Below are positions 23,251 to 33,930 of a DNA stretch of 35,652 nt, in pieces. The notes beneath the pieces are model-generated. The model searched no databases, was not told the DNA's origin, and saw nothing but the letters and a program-made list of their open reading frames with translations. The first letter of the stretch is position 1, and each line of letters begins with the position of its first letter. The position numbers and the translations under genes were made by a program. The DNA is from Lentisphaerota bacterium (GTDB lineage Bacteria; Verrucomicrobiota; Kiritimatiellia; PWTM01). The stretch is taken from assembly GCA_016873715.1 (NCBI GenBank), contig VGWF01000040.1, forward strand, positions 1-35,652. The letters are read 5' to 3'.

Positions 23251-24573
23251 ATGAACAAGACCATCGTCATCGCCGGACTCGCCGCCGCGGGCGCGCTCGG
23301 CTGGGCCGCGGCGTCGCGGGCCACGAACGGCATGGACCTCGAGGGCTACGGCCCGATCGCGCAGGGTCAGGGCGGGGCCTCCCTCGCGAGCGACAACGGA
23401 ACGGCCGCGGTGATCAACAACCCGGCGACGCTCTCGCTGATGCCCGATGGGGGCCGCCGCGTCGATGTGGCGTTCGGCCTTCTCGGTCCGGACGTCGAGG
23501 CCTCGGTGCCCGGGATGCCGGTGGCGCATTCGTCCGGCGACGCGTACTTCATGCCGGCGTTCGGCTACGCGAAACGCAGCGGCGACTTCACCTACGGCAT
23601 CGGGGTCTTCGGGCAGGGCGGCATGGGCACGCGCTACGCGGCCTCGTCCTTCCTTGCGCTGAACTCCGGCGAGCCGGTGATGTCGGAAGTGTCGGTCGGC
23701 CGCCTGATCGCGCCGGTCTCCTACAACGTCCTCGACAACCTGGCGCTGGCGGGAACGCTCGATTTCCTGTGGGCGGGCATGGACCTTCGGATGGCGATGA
23801 CCGCGCCGCAGGCGATGGGCATGCTCTCCGGCATGCCGACGCTTGCGATGCCGGCCCTCGGCCCCGGCAACTACCTGCGCGTCGATTTCGCGGACGGATC
23901 GCAGTTCACCGGCGACGCGGCCGGCTACGGCGTCAGCGGGAAGTTCGGCCTCCTCTACCAGATCACGCCGAAGATCCGCGTGGGCGCGATGTACCACGCG
24001 GAGCCCGACCTCGGCGACCTGAAGAGCGAGGACGCGACCCTGTCGTTCGGCGACATGGCGACCGGAACCCGGATGGGCGCGGTCGAGGGGGAGGTCAGGG
24101 TCCACGACTTCCACTGGCCCGCGATGTATGGCGGCGGCCTGGCCGTCGACGCGACGGACCGCCTGACGCTCTCGGTGGACGTGAAGCGGATCCTGTGGGA
24201 GGACGTCATGCGCAGCATGGACATGACGTTCACCGCGGACGGCGGGGGGTCGGTGTCGTTCTCCCTGCCGCAGGGGTGGGAGGACCAGACGGTGTGGTGC
24301 GTCGGCGCCGCCCTCAAGGCGACCGACGCCCTGATCGTGCGCGCCGGCTACAACTTCGGCGAGAACCCGGTGCCGGAGGCCAACGTCAATCCGCTGTTCC
24401 CCGCGATCGTGGAGCACCACATCACGGCCGGCGCGAGCTACGCGCTCGACGACCAGAACTCGGTTCACCTGTCGGTCGTCTACGTTCCGGAGACGGACGT
24501 GACCGCCGCCAGCGGCGTCACCTCGACGCACAGCCAGTTCAACGCGCAGGTCATGTACAGCTACACGTTCTGA
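23251..24573 (+). CDS. FadL/OmpP1-family outer-membrane channel
   Basis: A 440-residue protein with a signal peptide (MNKTIVIAGLAAAGALGWAAASRA) and then NGMDLEGYGPIAQGQGGASLASDNGTAAVINNPA, the N-terminal plug signature of the FadL/TodX family. The rest alternates short amphipathic strands as in a 14-strand barrel (GKFGLLYQITPKIRVGAMYHAE, LTLSVDVKRILWEDV) and ends in an aromatic residue (YSYTF), the usual signal for outer-membrane insertion. Members pass hydrophobic molecules such as fatty acids or aromatics. The start at ATG 23251 has GGGGA just upstream. It follows the Hdr operon by 204 bp with its own likely promoter, so a functional tie to the operon is possible but unproven. A strong hairpin follows. 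Confidence 0.88.
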   Translation: MNKTIVIAGLAAAGALGWAAASRATNGMDLEGYGPIAQGQGGASLASDNGTAAVINNPATLSLMPDGGRRVDVAFGLLGPDVEASVPGMPVAHSSGDAYFMPAFGYAKRSGDFTYGIGVFGQGGMGTRYAASSFLALNSGEPVMSEVSVGRLIAPVSYNVLDNLALAGTLDFLWAGMDLRMAMTAPQAMGMLSGMPTLAMPALGPGNYLRVDFADGSQFTGDAAGYGVSGKFGLLYQITPKIRVGAMYHAEPDLGDLKSEDATLSFGDMATGTRMGAVEGEVRVHDFHWPAMYGGGLAVDATDRLTLSVDVKRILWEDVMRSMDMTFTADGGGSVSFSLPQGWEDQTVWCVGAALKATDALIVRAGYNFGENPVPEANVNPLFPAIVEHHITAGASYALDDQNSVHLSVVYVPETDVTAASGVTSTHSQFNAQVMYSYTF

Positions 24574-24594
24574 CCGCCATCGGGCGGTGATCGC

Positions 24595-24627
24595 GAAAGC
24601 CGGGCGGGGTTTCCCCGTCCGGCTTTC
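24595..24627 (+). terminator. Hairpin after the FadL-like gene
   Basis: A 15-bp stem with one G-T wobble: GAAAGCCGGGCGGGG (24595-24609), loop TTT, CCCCGTCCGGCTTTC (24613-24627), 21 bases after the stop codon. No T-run follows, but the stem is strong and well placed. Confidence 0.7.
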
Positions 24628-24637
24628 TGCCGTCGGG

Positions 24638-24677
24638 GAGGACGGGCTTGAAGGGCGCCGCTCCGTCGGCGCCGTGC
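24638..24677. repeat. Isolated copy of the CTCCGTC hairpin repeat
   Basis: This stretch matches the repeat at 213-252 in all but two of 40 positions and includes GGGCGCCGCTCCGTCGGCG. It lies between the FadL terminator and the kinase promoter. It shows that the element at 196-716 is dispersed and not only tandem. Confidence 0.85.
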
Positions 24678-24740
24678 ACGGGATCCCCCGGAGCGACGGT
24701 CCGCGTCGATCTCCGGGGCGTGGCCGAGGGCGTTCCGGCG

Positions 24741-24770
24741 TTGTACTCGGACATGCGGCCGGAGTATGGT
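24741..24770 (+). promoter_or_regulatory. Candidate promoter of the hybrid kinase gene
   Basis: TTGTAC (24741-24746), an 18-bp spacer, TATGGT (24765-24770). The predicted transcript begins about 24777, leaving at most a few bases before ATG 24781. The in-frame ATG at 24766 would lie inside the -10 box. Confidence 0.4.
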
Positions 24771-24780
24771 GAGCGGCATC

Positions 24781-27700
24781 ATGACGCCGGTGCTGATCCT
24801 CTACGTTGCGCTCCTGCTGGCCTCGGCGGCGCTCTCCGCATGGGGGGCGGTCGCGGCCCTCCGCCGGCACGCCGCGCACGTGTCCGCCTGGCTGGCGGCA
24901 TGCCTCGGCGCCGCGGCGGCGTGGTCGGTTCTGGCGGCGCTGGAAGCGCTGGCCCCGTCGCCCCCCTTGAAGATCCTGGTCTCGAAGGTCCACTACGCCG
25001 CCATCGCCTCGGTGGCCCCCTGCTGGTTGCTGTTCGGCCTGGCGTACGCAGGTCGTGCCGGGCTGCTGGCGGGGCTGCGGTCGGTCGCCATGTGGGTTCC
25101 CTCGGTCGCTGTCCTGCTGCTGGTCTGGACCAACGAATGGCACGGACTGGTCTGGCGGTCGGTCGGCGATCCGCCGGGTGGGCACGGGCCGATGATCTAC
25201 CACCACGGGCCGGCCGTGGCGGCGTTTGCGGCATGGTCCTACCTGGTCGTGATCGTTGGAACCGCCCTGGTTCTGCGCACGGTCTGGCGGGCGCCGCCGC
25301 GCCATCGCCGGTACGCGGTGCCCGTGGGGGTGGCCGCGCTGCTGCCGATCGTTCCCAACCTGGGCTATCTCAGCGGAAGCCTGCCGATGCAGGGACTGGA
25401 TCTCACCCCGGTCGGCTTCGGGATATCGGGGGCGCTTCTGGTCTGGGCCCTTGTGCACCAGCGCTTCCTCACGGTGCCGTCGGTGGCGTTGACGGCTCTC
25501 TTCGCCGGCATGCGTGAAGGGGTCCTGGTGGTGACGTCGGACAGCCTCGTCGCCGCGGCGAATCCCGCCGCGCGGCGCATGCTGGGGCTGCCCGACGATC
25601 CCGCCGGCGAGCCGGCCGGGGACCTGCTTCGCGACCTCCCCGCGCTGCTCGACGCGCTTCGGGAGGGGCGGACCGCCGAACTCACGGTGGAGCGGGAGGG
25701 CGCGCGGCGGCGGATCGAGGTGTCGGTCGAAGACCTGCGCGGCTCCCACGCGGGCTTCACGGGCCGGCTGGCCACTCTGCGCGACGTCACCGAGGCCCGG
25801 GAGGCCGCCGAGGCCGTCACACGGCGGGAGGCCATCCTGAACGCCGTGCGGGAGATCGCCACCCGCTGGCTCCGCAGCTCGAACTGGCGGGATGGAATCC
25901 AGACCTCGCTGCTCGATCTCGGGGTCGCGGCGGATGCGTCCCGCGCCTACATCTTCCAGAACCAGCCGGGCGTCACCGGCCGCGTCTGCATCTCGCAGCT
26001 CTACGAATGGTGCGCCCCGGGCATCACGCCCCAGATCGACAACCCGCGCCTGCAGCGGACGACGTTCCGCGATCTGGGGCTTGCCCGCGTGGAAGCCGTG
26101 CTCTCCGCCGGGGGGGTCTTCTCCGCGACGGTCAGCGTGCTCCAGCCCGAGGAGAGGATGGAGCTCGAATCGGAGGGCATCCGCGCCATCCTGCTGGTCC
26201 CCATCCTGGCCTCGGGGCATGGGTGGGGCTTCATCGGTCTGGACGAGTGCCGGAGCGACCGTGCGTGGACCGCTGCGGAGACGGAAGCCCTCCGGACCGC
26301 GGCCGCGGCCTTTGGCGCCGCCATCGAGCGCGAGGACATGGAGGCCCAGCGGCGCGACAGCATCGAACGGCTTCGCTTCATCATGGACAACATCCCGGGG
26401 ATCCTGTGGGCGGTCGACCGGGATCTCAACGTCGCCGTGCTCTCCGGCAGCGCGGTGTCGGCCGCCGGCATCGGGTCCGCGCCGAAGGACCCCGTCCCGC
26501 TGGCCGGGAGCGACGGTCGGGCACCCTTCGGCCCGGATTCCGTCGACCGGCACCGCCGCGTCCTCGAGGGCGAGTCGTTCGACTACACCCTCGATTTCCG
26601 CGGCCGCCAGTTCGACTGTCACCTGCGCCCGCTGTGCGGCCCCCGTGGCGACATCCAGGGCGCCATCGGGATCGCCCTCGATGTGACCGAGCGCACCCGG
26701 GCCGAGGAGGCCGTACGCCGGCTCACCGACCGCCTCCTGCTCGCCACCCAGGCGTCCGGCGTCGGCATCTGGGAACTGGATGCGCGCACGGGAGCCATGA
26801 TCTGGGACGACCGCATGCGGGAGATCTACGGCTGGGCCGCTCCGACCCCGGTCACCCAGGACGTCTGGTATGCCCTGATCCATCCGGAGGACCGGGCGCG
26901 GGTCCGCAGCGAACGGAGCGGAGCCTTCGCCGAGGGGTGCAAGCTCCACCTGGAGTTCCGGATCGTCCGGCCGGACGGCCAGACCCGCCTGATCCGCAGC
27001 CAAGGGGTCCTGGAGCGCGACGCCGCGGGACAGGTCGTCCGAGCGGTCGGCATGAACCTCGACATCACCGACATCCGGCGGATCGAACGGGAGCAGGCGA
27101 AGCTGGCGATGGCCGTCGGGCAGTCCGCCGAGGTCACGGTCATCACCGATCCGAACGGCCGGATCGAATACGTGAACCCCGCGTTCGAGCGCACGACGGG
27201 CTACCGGCGCGACGAGGTTCTCGGCCGCACGCCGGCGATCCTCAAGAGCGGGCGGCAGGACGGCGACTTCTACGCGGGCCTCTGGTCGACCATCCGTGCG
27301 GGCCGGACATGGACCGGGCATTTCGTGAACCGGCGCAAGGACGGCACGCTCTACGAGGCGGATGCGACCGTTTCGCCCGTCGTGGATGCCGCGGGCACGA
27401 TCGAGAACTTCGTGGCCGAGATGCGGGATGTCACCCAGGAGCGGATGCTCGAGGAGCAGCTCCGGCAGGCCCAGAAGATGGAGAGCATCGGGCGCCTCGC
27501 CGGGGGCATCGCCCACGATTTCAACAACAACCTTCAGACCATCCTCGGGTTCTGCGAGCTGCTTCTGCTCCACCGGCCGGAGAGCGACCCGGAACGCGCC
27601 GACATCCTCGAGGTGCAGAAGGCGGCCCAGCACGCCCGCGGGGTGACGTCCCAGCTGCTCGCCTTCGGCCGGCGGCAGCTCATCCAGCCGAAGGATCTCG

Positions 27701-28611
27701 ACCTCAACGCCATGATCGGCGAACAGCACGAACTGCTGACGCGGACCCTCGGGGAGGACATCCGGCTCGAACTCCGCCTCGGGGCCGACATCGGGCGCGC
27801 ACGGGCCGACCCCGCCCAGATCCAGCAGGTTCTCCTCAACCTCGTCATCAACGCGCGCGACGCCATGCCCTCCGGCGGGCGCCTTCTCGTTGCCACGTCG
27901 CGTCGCGAGTTCGAGGCGGACGACGAACAGCCGGGTTCGGACATCCGCCGGGGCCGCTACGTGTGCCTTTCGGTGTGCGACACGGGAACCGGCATGTCGC
28001 CCGAGACGGTCGCCCACCTTTTCGAGCCGTTCTTCACCACGAAGGACACCGGAAAGGGCACGGGGCTCGGCCTCGCCGTTGTCCACGGCATCGTCAAGCA
28101 GCACGAGGGCTGGATCCACGTCTACACGGAGTCCGGCCAGGGCAGCGAATTCAAAATCTTCCTGCCCGCCGTCGATCGGCCCAAGGGCCGGGACACCGCG
28201 GTCGAGGCCCCCGGCGGCGCCGCGCCGCGGGGCCGGGGCGAACGCATCCTGCTCGTCGAGGATGAGCCCGGTCCCCGGCTCGTCGCCGTCCGGGTGCTCC
28301 GCGATCACGGCTACCACGTCATGGAGGCGGGCAACGCGGCGGACGCGCGGCGCGGCTTCCAGGAGTCGCCTCCGGTCGACCTCGTGATCTCCGACGTGGT
28401 GCTGCCCGACGGCAACGGCGTCGAACTGGTGCTGGCCTTCCGGGAGACCCGGCCCGGGCTGCCCGTCGTCATGATGAGCGGCTACGCCGACGAGCGTGCC
28501 CGCTGGCCCGAGATCCGGGACCGGCGTCTGCCGTTCCTGCTGAAGCCCTTCTCGGTCGCGGAACTCCTGGACGCCGTCGCCCGGACGCTGGCGGGGTCCG
28601 CGGCGGGCTGA
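24781..28611 (+). CDS. Membrane-bound hybrid sensor histidine kinase (7TM-PAS-GAF-PAS-HisKA-HATPase-REC)
   Basis: A 1276-residue sensor. Residues 1-225 hold about seven membrane segments of the histidine-kinase N-terminal 7TM type. Then come a PAS-like domain (about 235-340), a GAF-like domain (about 360-540), and three PAS domains (about 545-650, 655-770, 780-895), the last with [21 protein letters not shown]. The HisKA motif [17 protein letters not shown] gives phosphoacceptor H912; the ATPase has [10 protein letters not shown] (N1024), DTGTGM and [15 protein letters not shown]. The C-terminal receiver (about 1150-1276) has acceptor D1205 in [10 protein letters not shown] and the lysine in LLKPFS. 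No separate response regulator lies nearby, so the partner is unknown. The start is ATG 24781, preceded by GGTGAG; 24766 is an alternative. Confidence 0.9.
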   Translation: MTPVLILYVALLLASAALSAWGAVAALRRHAAHVSAWLAACLGAAAAWSVLAALEALAPSPPLKILVSKVHYAAIASVAPCWLLFGLAYAGRAGLLAGLRSVAMWVPSVAVLLLVWTNEWHGLVWRSVGDPPGGHGPMIYHHGPAVAAFAAWSYLVVIVGTALVLRTVWRAPPRHRRYAVPVGVAALLPIVPNLGYLSGSLPMQGLDLTPVGFGISGALLVWALVHQRFLTVPSVALTALFAGMREGVLVVTSDSLVAAANPAARRMLGLPDDPAGEPAGDLLRDLPALLDALREGRTAELTVEREGARRRIEVSVEDLRGSHAGFTGRLATLRDVTEAREAAEAVTRREAILNAVREIATRWLRSSNWRDGIQTSLLDLGVAADASRAYIFQNQPGVTGRVCISQLYEWCAPGITPQIDNPRLQRTTFRDLGLARVEAVLSAGGVFSATVSVLQPEERMELESEGIRAILLVPILASGHGWGFIGLDECRSDRAWTAAETEALRTAAAAFGAAIEREDMEAQRRDSIERLRFIMDNIPGILWAVDRDLNVAVLSGSAVSAAGIGSAPKDPVPLAGSDGRAPFGPDSVDRHRRVLEGESFDYTLDFRGRQFDCHLRPLCGPRGDIQGAIGIALDVTERTRAEEAVRRLTDRLLLATQASGVGIWELDARTGAMIWDDRMREIYGWAAPTPVTQDVWYALIHPEDRARVRSERSGAFAEGCKLHLEFRIVRPDGQTRLIRSQGVLERDAAGQVVRAVGMNLDITDIRRIEREQAKLAMAVGQSAEVTVITDPNGRIEYVNPAFERTTGYRRDEVLGRTPAILKSGRQDGDFYAGLWSTIRAGRTWTGHFVNRRKDGTLYEADATVSPVVDAAGTIENFVAEMRDVTQERMLEEQLRQAQKMESIGRLAGGIAHDFNNNLQTILGFCELLLLHRPESDPERADILEVQKAAQHARGVTSQLLAFGRRQLIQPKDLDLNAMIGEQHELLTRTLGEDIRLELRLGADIGRARADPAQIQQVLLNLVINARDAMPSGGRLLVATSRREFEADDEQPGSDIRRGRYVCLSVCDTGTGMSPETVAHLFEPFFTTKDTGKGTGLGLAVVHGIVKQHEGWIHVYTESGQGSEFKIFLPAVDRPKGRDTAVEAPGGAAPRGRGERILLVEDEPGPRLVAVRVLRDHGYHVMEAGNAADARRGFQESPPVDLVISDVVLPDGNGVELVLAFRETRPGLPVVMMSGYADERARWPEIRDRRLPFLLKPFSVAELLDAVARTLAGSAAG

Positions 28612-28639
28612 GTTCCGGCTCCGGAGGGCTCCGGATGCC

Positions 28640-28836
28640 TGCGGCCACGGCATACGCCTCGTGCGCCGCCGAAGGAGCAACGCGGCGCACCCCAGGCCGA
28701 ACACCCCGGCCGTTCCCGGCTCGGGAATCGCGTCGAGATGGACGACGAAGGCCTCCCAACTCGTGCTCGAGCGGGTTCCCGTGCCCACGATGGTCCGCCC
28801 ATCGGCCGGGACCGCCCGCGCCTCGATCGGGCGGGA
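28640..28836 (-). pseudogene. Remnant of a HAF-repeat-like protein with a PEP-CTERM tail
   Basis: On the minus strand the frame reads AVPADGRTIVGTGTR, then WEAFVVHLDAIPEPGTAG and VFGLGCAALLLRRRTRR. The first part resembles the last blade of HAF-repeat beta-propellers (ADGRTIVG...EAFVV). The second is a classic PEP-CTERM sorting tail: PEP motif, hydrophobic segment, arginine cluster. Only about 60 codons remain, with no start, no signal peptide and no stop after the arginines (the frame stays open into the antisense of the kinase). It begins exactly after the thioesterase stop codon and in the same frame as that gene. It looks like a deletion scar. An exosortase for such proteins is not in this window. 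Confidence 0.7.
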
Positions 28837-29391
28837 CTACACCAACGCCGCGGGCGGTTCATCCACGAAGTCGACGGAGGCCGCGGAGGCGGAGCCTTCG
28901 GGCATCGGCATGTACTTGCCCTCGGCCGTGGCGACCGGCGCGCCGTCCGGTCCGGTCACGGAGGCCTCGGCCAGCACGAGGCGCGCCGTGGCGCGCGTGA
29001 CGCGGCCGGAGAAGCGATAGGCGACGCCGACGGGCATCGGGCGGCGGAACCGCGTCGTCATCTCCGCGGCGACGCACAGCCGCTTCGTCCCGAGGATCGC
29101 GGCCCACGTCATGACCTCGTCCATCAACGTCATCGCGATCCCGCCGTGGACGATGCCGCGGTAGCCGTTGTCCTCCGGCGGCGGGGTGTAGTCGCCCGCG
29201 ACCGTCCCGTCCGCCTCGACCCGCATCGCAAGCCGGAACCCGCCCGGGTTCTCCACGCCGCAGACGTAGCACGTCCGGGTGCGCGGCAACGGGCGGACGG
29301 GGCCGGAGGTTCCGGGTTCCGGGTCCGGCGGTCCGGGCTTGGGCGCCGATCCGCAGGCAGGGGCATCCGGTCCGTCGGGCATCGCATTCAT
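28837..29391 (-). CDS. PaaI-type hotdog thioesterase
   Basis: A 184-residue protein with a 4HBT hotdog fold. After a proline-rich, probably disordered N-terminus (PKPGPPDPEPGTSGP) comes CYVCGVENPGGFRL (C41, C44), seen in many PaaI-like proteins, then NGYRGIVHGGIAMTLMDEVM with the HGG motif (82-84) and the acidic catalytic residue D91. Such enzymes hydrolyse acyl-CoA thioesters. The start is uncertain: ATG 29391, ATG 29382, or a GTG at 29463 that would add 24 residues; none has a clear ribosome site. Its TAG stop (28839-28837) is in frame with the PEP-CTERM remnant that follows. It is divergent from the broken gene at 29487. Confidence 0.82.
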   Translation of the reverse strand: MNAMPDGPDAPACGSAPKPGPPDPEPGTSGPVRPLPRTRTCYVCGVENPGGFRLAMRVEADGTVAGDYTPPPEDNGYRGIVHGGIAMTLMDEVMTWAAILGTKRLCVAAEMTTRFRRPMPVGVAYRFSGRVTRATARLVLAEASVTGPDGAPVATAEGKYMPMPEGSASAASVDFVDEPPAALV

Positions 29392-29486
29392 GCCCGGAGT
29401 CTCGGGGTTCCCGTTCCAGGTTTCAAGGGCGGGCACCGCTCCCGCCGTCCGCCGAGGGTTCACTTCAGCGACGGGAGGATCCGGGC

Positions 29487-29640
29487 GTGAAGACGAGGGC
29501 GGGGTGGATCGGATCGGTGGCCCTGCTGCCGGCGGCGGCCGGCCGCGACCGGCGAGCGGTACCGTGTCGAGTTGCGTTGCGAGACATGGGAGCCGGCGCC
29601 GTTCGACGTCAACGGGAACGGCCGATCGCTGACGGAGAGG
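29487..29640 (+). pseudogene. Broken gene for a small secreted protein
   Basis: GTG 29487 is preceded by GGGAGG with 8-nt spacing and opens a signal-peptide-like MKTRAGWIGSVALLPAAA. In that frame the sequence then becomes basic and non-protein-like (GRDRRAVPCRVALRD). In another frame, from about 29545, the same DNA reads GERYRVELRCETWEPAPF and DVNGNGRSLTE, which looks like genuine protein. A frameshift near 29535-29550 followed by truncation at the aldolase gene explains this best. I do not recognise the family. Confidence 0.45.
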
Positions 29641-29641
29641 C

Positions 29642-30715
29642 CTACTGCGCCGCGATCTTGCTGCGGTAGGACTCGACCTCCCAGTTGTCGATGAAGTCGC
29701 GGGCGCGGTCGGCCAGGTAGCGGATCCCGCCGAACGCGGTGGCGAGTTGCTCGACGAGGGCGCCGTCCTGCGCGAATTCCAGTGCCAGCGCCGCGTTCTT
29801 CGGGGTCGTGCCGACGCCCCACACGGCCCCGCCGGCCGCGACGACCTTTGGCGCGTAGCCGTGCTTCGCCCGGTACCGGGCGACGGCGTTGGCCGTGGGC
29901 GAGACGCGCAGCGGATAGGACTTCGAGTAGACGATGTGGTCCGGGCTGATCGGTCCGGCCGGGACGGGAACCGCCCCTCCCGCGGCGACGCCGGCCGCGT
30001 CGGGTCCGAGCGAGGCGTGGAGCTGCTTCGTCATGTCGGCGACGTCCGCGGCGGCCGGCGGCGGCCCCATCTTGAGGATCGTGGACACGCGGGCCTTCCG
30101 GTACTCGGCCGCCAGCACGGTCATCACGCGGGCGTAGGCGTTGCGCACCCCGGCGGCGGAGTCGGCGGCGACGAAGACGCCGTGGTTCTCGAGGAAGAGC
30201 AGTTCCGGCTCGCGGCCGTCGCGCGCCACGCGCGCCTTGAGCGCCTTGCGGACCTCCATGCACAGCGTGTAGCCCGGGTCGACGTAGGGCATCCACAGCG
30301 CATCCGGGAAGAGCCGGCGGCAGGCCGCCTCGCCGTCGCGGCCGCAGGTCATCCCGTTGACGAGGGCGGGGTGGGTGTGGACGACGTAGCGGGCGGCAAA
30401 CGTGTCGTGCAGCGGCGCCTCGACGGACGGACGCCCCTTCGAGGCCGGCCGCACGGCGGCCGCCATCATGTCCTTCACCAGCGCCTCGCGCGCGGCGGGG
30501 GCGGAGGGGGTCGGCACGGCGTAGAGGCGGGCCAGCTTCGCGCGATCCATCGCGACCATCGTCTGCGCCGTCAGTCCGGCCAGCGTGGTGCCGGACGGCT
30601 TCACCCAGAGTGTGTCGGCGTTCTTGGCCGACGTGTTGCCGCCGCCGCCCTTCACGTAGTCCGGCGTCCCGAACTCGTGCGACAGCCCGATGATCGTATC
30701 CAACAGCCGCGTCAT
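29642..30715 (-). CDS. Class II aldolase/adducin-family protein (RhaD-like)
   Basis: A 357-residue class II aldolase-like enzyme, longer than the 210-270 residues of FucA or AraD and similar to the long sugar-phosphate aldolase forms. Near the start are KGGGGNTSAK (22-31) and VKPSGTTL (38-45), the phosphate-binding loops. E99 is followed by RYVVHTHPALVNGMTCG with metal ligands H113 and H115, and LENHGVFV supplies H178. These bind Zn for retro-aldol cleavage of ketose-1-phosphates, for example rhamnulose- or fuculose-1-phosphate; the substrate is not determined by sequence alone. GGGAG lies 7 nt before ATG 30715. No kinase or isomerase partner is adjacent. A 6-deoxysugar or similar route would suit the glycosidases in the window. 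Confidence 0.85.
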   Translation of the reverse strand: MTRLLDTIIGLSHEFGTPDYVKGGGGNTSAKNADTLWVKPSGTTLAGLTAQTMVAMDRAKLARLYAVPTPSAPAAREALVKDMMAAAVRPASKGRPSVEAPLHDTFAARYVVHTHPALVNGMTCGRDGEAACRRLFPDALWMPYVDPGYTLCMEVRKALKARVARDGREPELLFLENHGVFVAADSAAGVRNAYARVMTVLAAEYRKARVSTILKMGPPPAAADVADMTKQLHASLGPDAAGVAAGGAVPVPAGPISPDHIVYSKSYPLRVSPTANAVARYRAKHGYAPKVVAAGGAVWGVGTTPKNAALALEFAQDGALVEQLATAFGGIRYLADRARDFIDNWEVESYRSKIAAQ

Positions 30716-30984
30716 GGTGTGCTCCCGTCGTGCCGGCGCCGGATCCCCCGTGCGGGCGACGATCCGCACACACTGGCCGAGGCGGGCGAAAAACGCAAAC
30801 GCGAACGGCGGACGGGACGGCTACCAGGCAGCCGTCACGCGCGGATCCGCCCGTCCGATGTCACCCGGCGGGCGCCGTGGCGGCGGGCCCCGGAGATGTT
30901 CAGAACCGTCATGGGGCGCCTTGTGTACACATCGCAGGTACAACACGGGCCGTGGCTGTGCGACTCCGAAGTCGCCCGAAATGA
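30716..30984. other. Intergenic region with nested inverted repeats
   Basis: No gene is seen. At 30811-30856 outer arms GGACGGG and CCCGTCC enclose an inner hairpin ACGGCT-7 nt-AGCCGT (30818-30836). On the minus strand it is followed within about 25 nt by GTTTGCGTTTTTC, so it could act as a back-up terminator for the pyrophosphatase or as an attenuator-like leader of the aldolase gene. A small hairpin GCGACT-CCGA-AGTCGC lies at 30960-30975. Confidence 0.5.
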
Positions 30985-31018
30985 GAAACCCCCCGCGGGT
31001 TGCCCCGCGGGGGGTTTC
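30985..31018 (-). terminator. Terminator of the pyrophosphatase gene
   Basis: A perfect 15-bp stem, GAAACCCCCCGCGGG (30985-30999) and CCCGCGGGGGGTTTC (31004-31018), with a 4-nt loop, lies 19 bp after the hppA stop. The minus-strand continuation is TCATTTCGGG, a weak T-rich tail. Confidence 0.85.
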
Positions 31019-31037
31019 TGGAATCCGTGGCCCCGGG

Positions 31038-33128
<2,091 letters not shown>

Positions 33129-33205
33129 GTGTGCCTTTCCCTTCTTCTGGTGACCTCGGTCCGACAGGCTCCCTTGCTTCGCCGTCGCCGAAAAAAGATC
33201 CGCAT

Positions 33206-33235
33206 ACTGTAGAGCAAACGGCCGCCCCGAGTCAA
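33206..33235 (-). promoter_or_regulatory. Promoter of hppA
   Basis: On the minus strand TTGACT (33235-33230), an 18-bp spacer, TACAGT (33211-33206). This is among the best sigma70-like matches in the window. The leader would be about 70 nt and includes a run of six T (33196-33191). Confidence 0.6.
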
Positions 33236-33564
33236 GGGCGAACCCGGCCGGACGGATATGCCATAAACGTCTTAGGAAGAACCAATTGCGAGATTCACAA
33301 GGGACGTGGGGCGGGGCGCCGTCATCCGTGGTCCATCAGCATCCGGCATCCGGCGGGAGAGGCGCCGACGCGCCCCATCTGCGCTCTCCCGCCGTCCAGC
33401 TCCCGTCCGCCGCAGGGCAGACGCATCTTCCTCGAGGGAGTGGCACCTTTCGGTCGGTGGGGCGCGGAGTGGCTGGTGGACGCTGGAGCCCTTGCGGTTG
33501 CGGGGGTGCGACGCGCACCAGGCCGGCCGGATCGCGCGGGATCCCGCCCCGCCTGCGGCGTTGC

Positions 33565-33601
33565 CGAAGGGGGCGCGGACACGAGTCCAGCGCCCCCTTC
33601 G
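33565..33601. other. Strong isolated hairpin
   Basis: CGAAGGGGGCGC (33565-33576) pairs perfectly with GCGCCCCCTTCG (33590-33601); inside, GGAC (33577-33580) pairs with GTCC (33585-33588) around the loop ACGA, with A33589 bulged. That gives 16 base pairs and a tetraloop. It is far from any gene end (about 330 bp before the glycosidase, 440 bp upstream of hppA) and has no T-run on either strand. Confidence 0.7.
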
Positions 33602-33851
33602 TCGCCTTGCATCCGGGGCGGTCTGCCGCGTTCCCGGCCGGGCCCCTCGCGGGCTCGGGGCCACCCGGTGCGCGCCGCGGCATCGCCTTCGCCTTGATTC
33701 AAGGATCGTTCGGCTGGGATCTCCCTTTCCCGGCGATGGAAGGGGAATCCTGAGGATCCCGCGCACACGGCCCGGTTTCGACAGGAACAAGATGCGTCGG
33801 CCCTGCTTCCCGCCGGTTGCCCCCTGTACGCCGGTGCGCCGGCGGGTGTAC

Positions 33852-33900
33852 CTTCCAACCCTTGGAAGCCCGGCGGGGCGGACCTTCCAATCCTTGGACG
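33852..33900. promoter_or_regulatory. Two TTCCAA-n3-TTGGAA palindromes upstream of a glycosidase gene
   Basis: The first, CTTCCAA-CCC-TTGGAAG (33852-33868), is a perfect 7-bp-arm palindrome. The second, CTTCCAA-TCC-TTGGACG (33884-33900), differs only at its last arm bases. Their starts are 32 bp apart, three helical turns, so proteins bound at both would face the same side. They end 31 bp before ATG 33931. Confidence 0.6.
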
Positions 33901-33930
33901 TCTGCGGCCCCGCGGGGGAGGATTCCGGGC

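Larger units (their letters stand above)
33236..33930. other. Long intergenic region with hairpins, no convincing gene
   Basis: Open frames on both strands here (for example 33286-33753) have no ribosome site, signal or family resemblance and overlap each other, so I leave them out. The region holds a strong hairpin (33565-33601), another inverted stretch around 33645-33662, and two TTCCAA-type palindromes next to the downstream glycosidase gene. A small RNA is possible but not recognised as any known class. Confidence 0.55.

Noticed and set aside
24766-24780. Earlier start of the hybrid kinase
   Set aside because: ATG 24766 has no spaced ribosome site and sits in the proposed -10 box; ATG 24781 has GGTGAG upstream and begins the first membrane segment.
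22042-28788. A 2248-residue open frame on the minus strand
   Set aside because: It lies antisense to hdrB, the FadL-like gene and the kinase, all of which have clear families. Its sequence is Arg/Asp/His/Val-rich, as expected for the antisense of GC-rich coding DNA. Only its first part holds the real PEP-CTERM remnant.
33286-33753. 155-residue plus-strand frame and overlapping frames in the long intergenic region
   Set aside because: No ribosome site, no domain-like segments, and mutual overlap of frames on both strands; a strong hairpin lies within.
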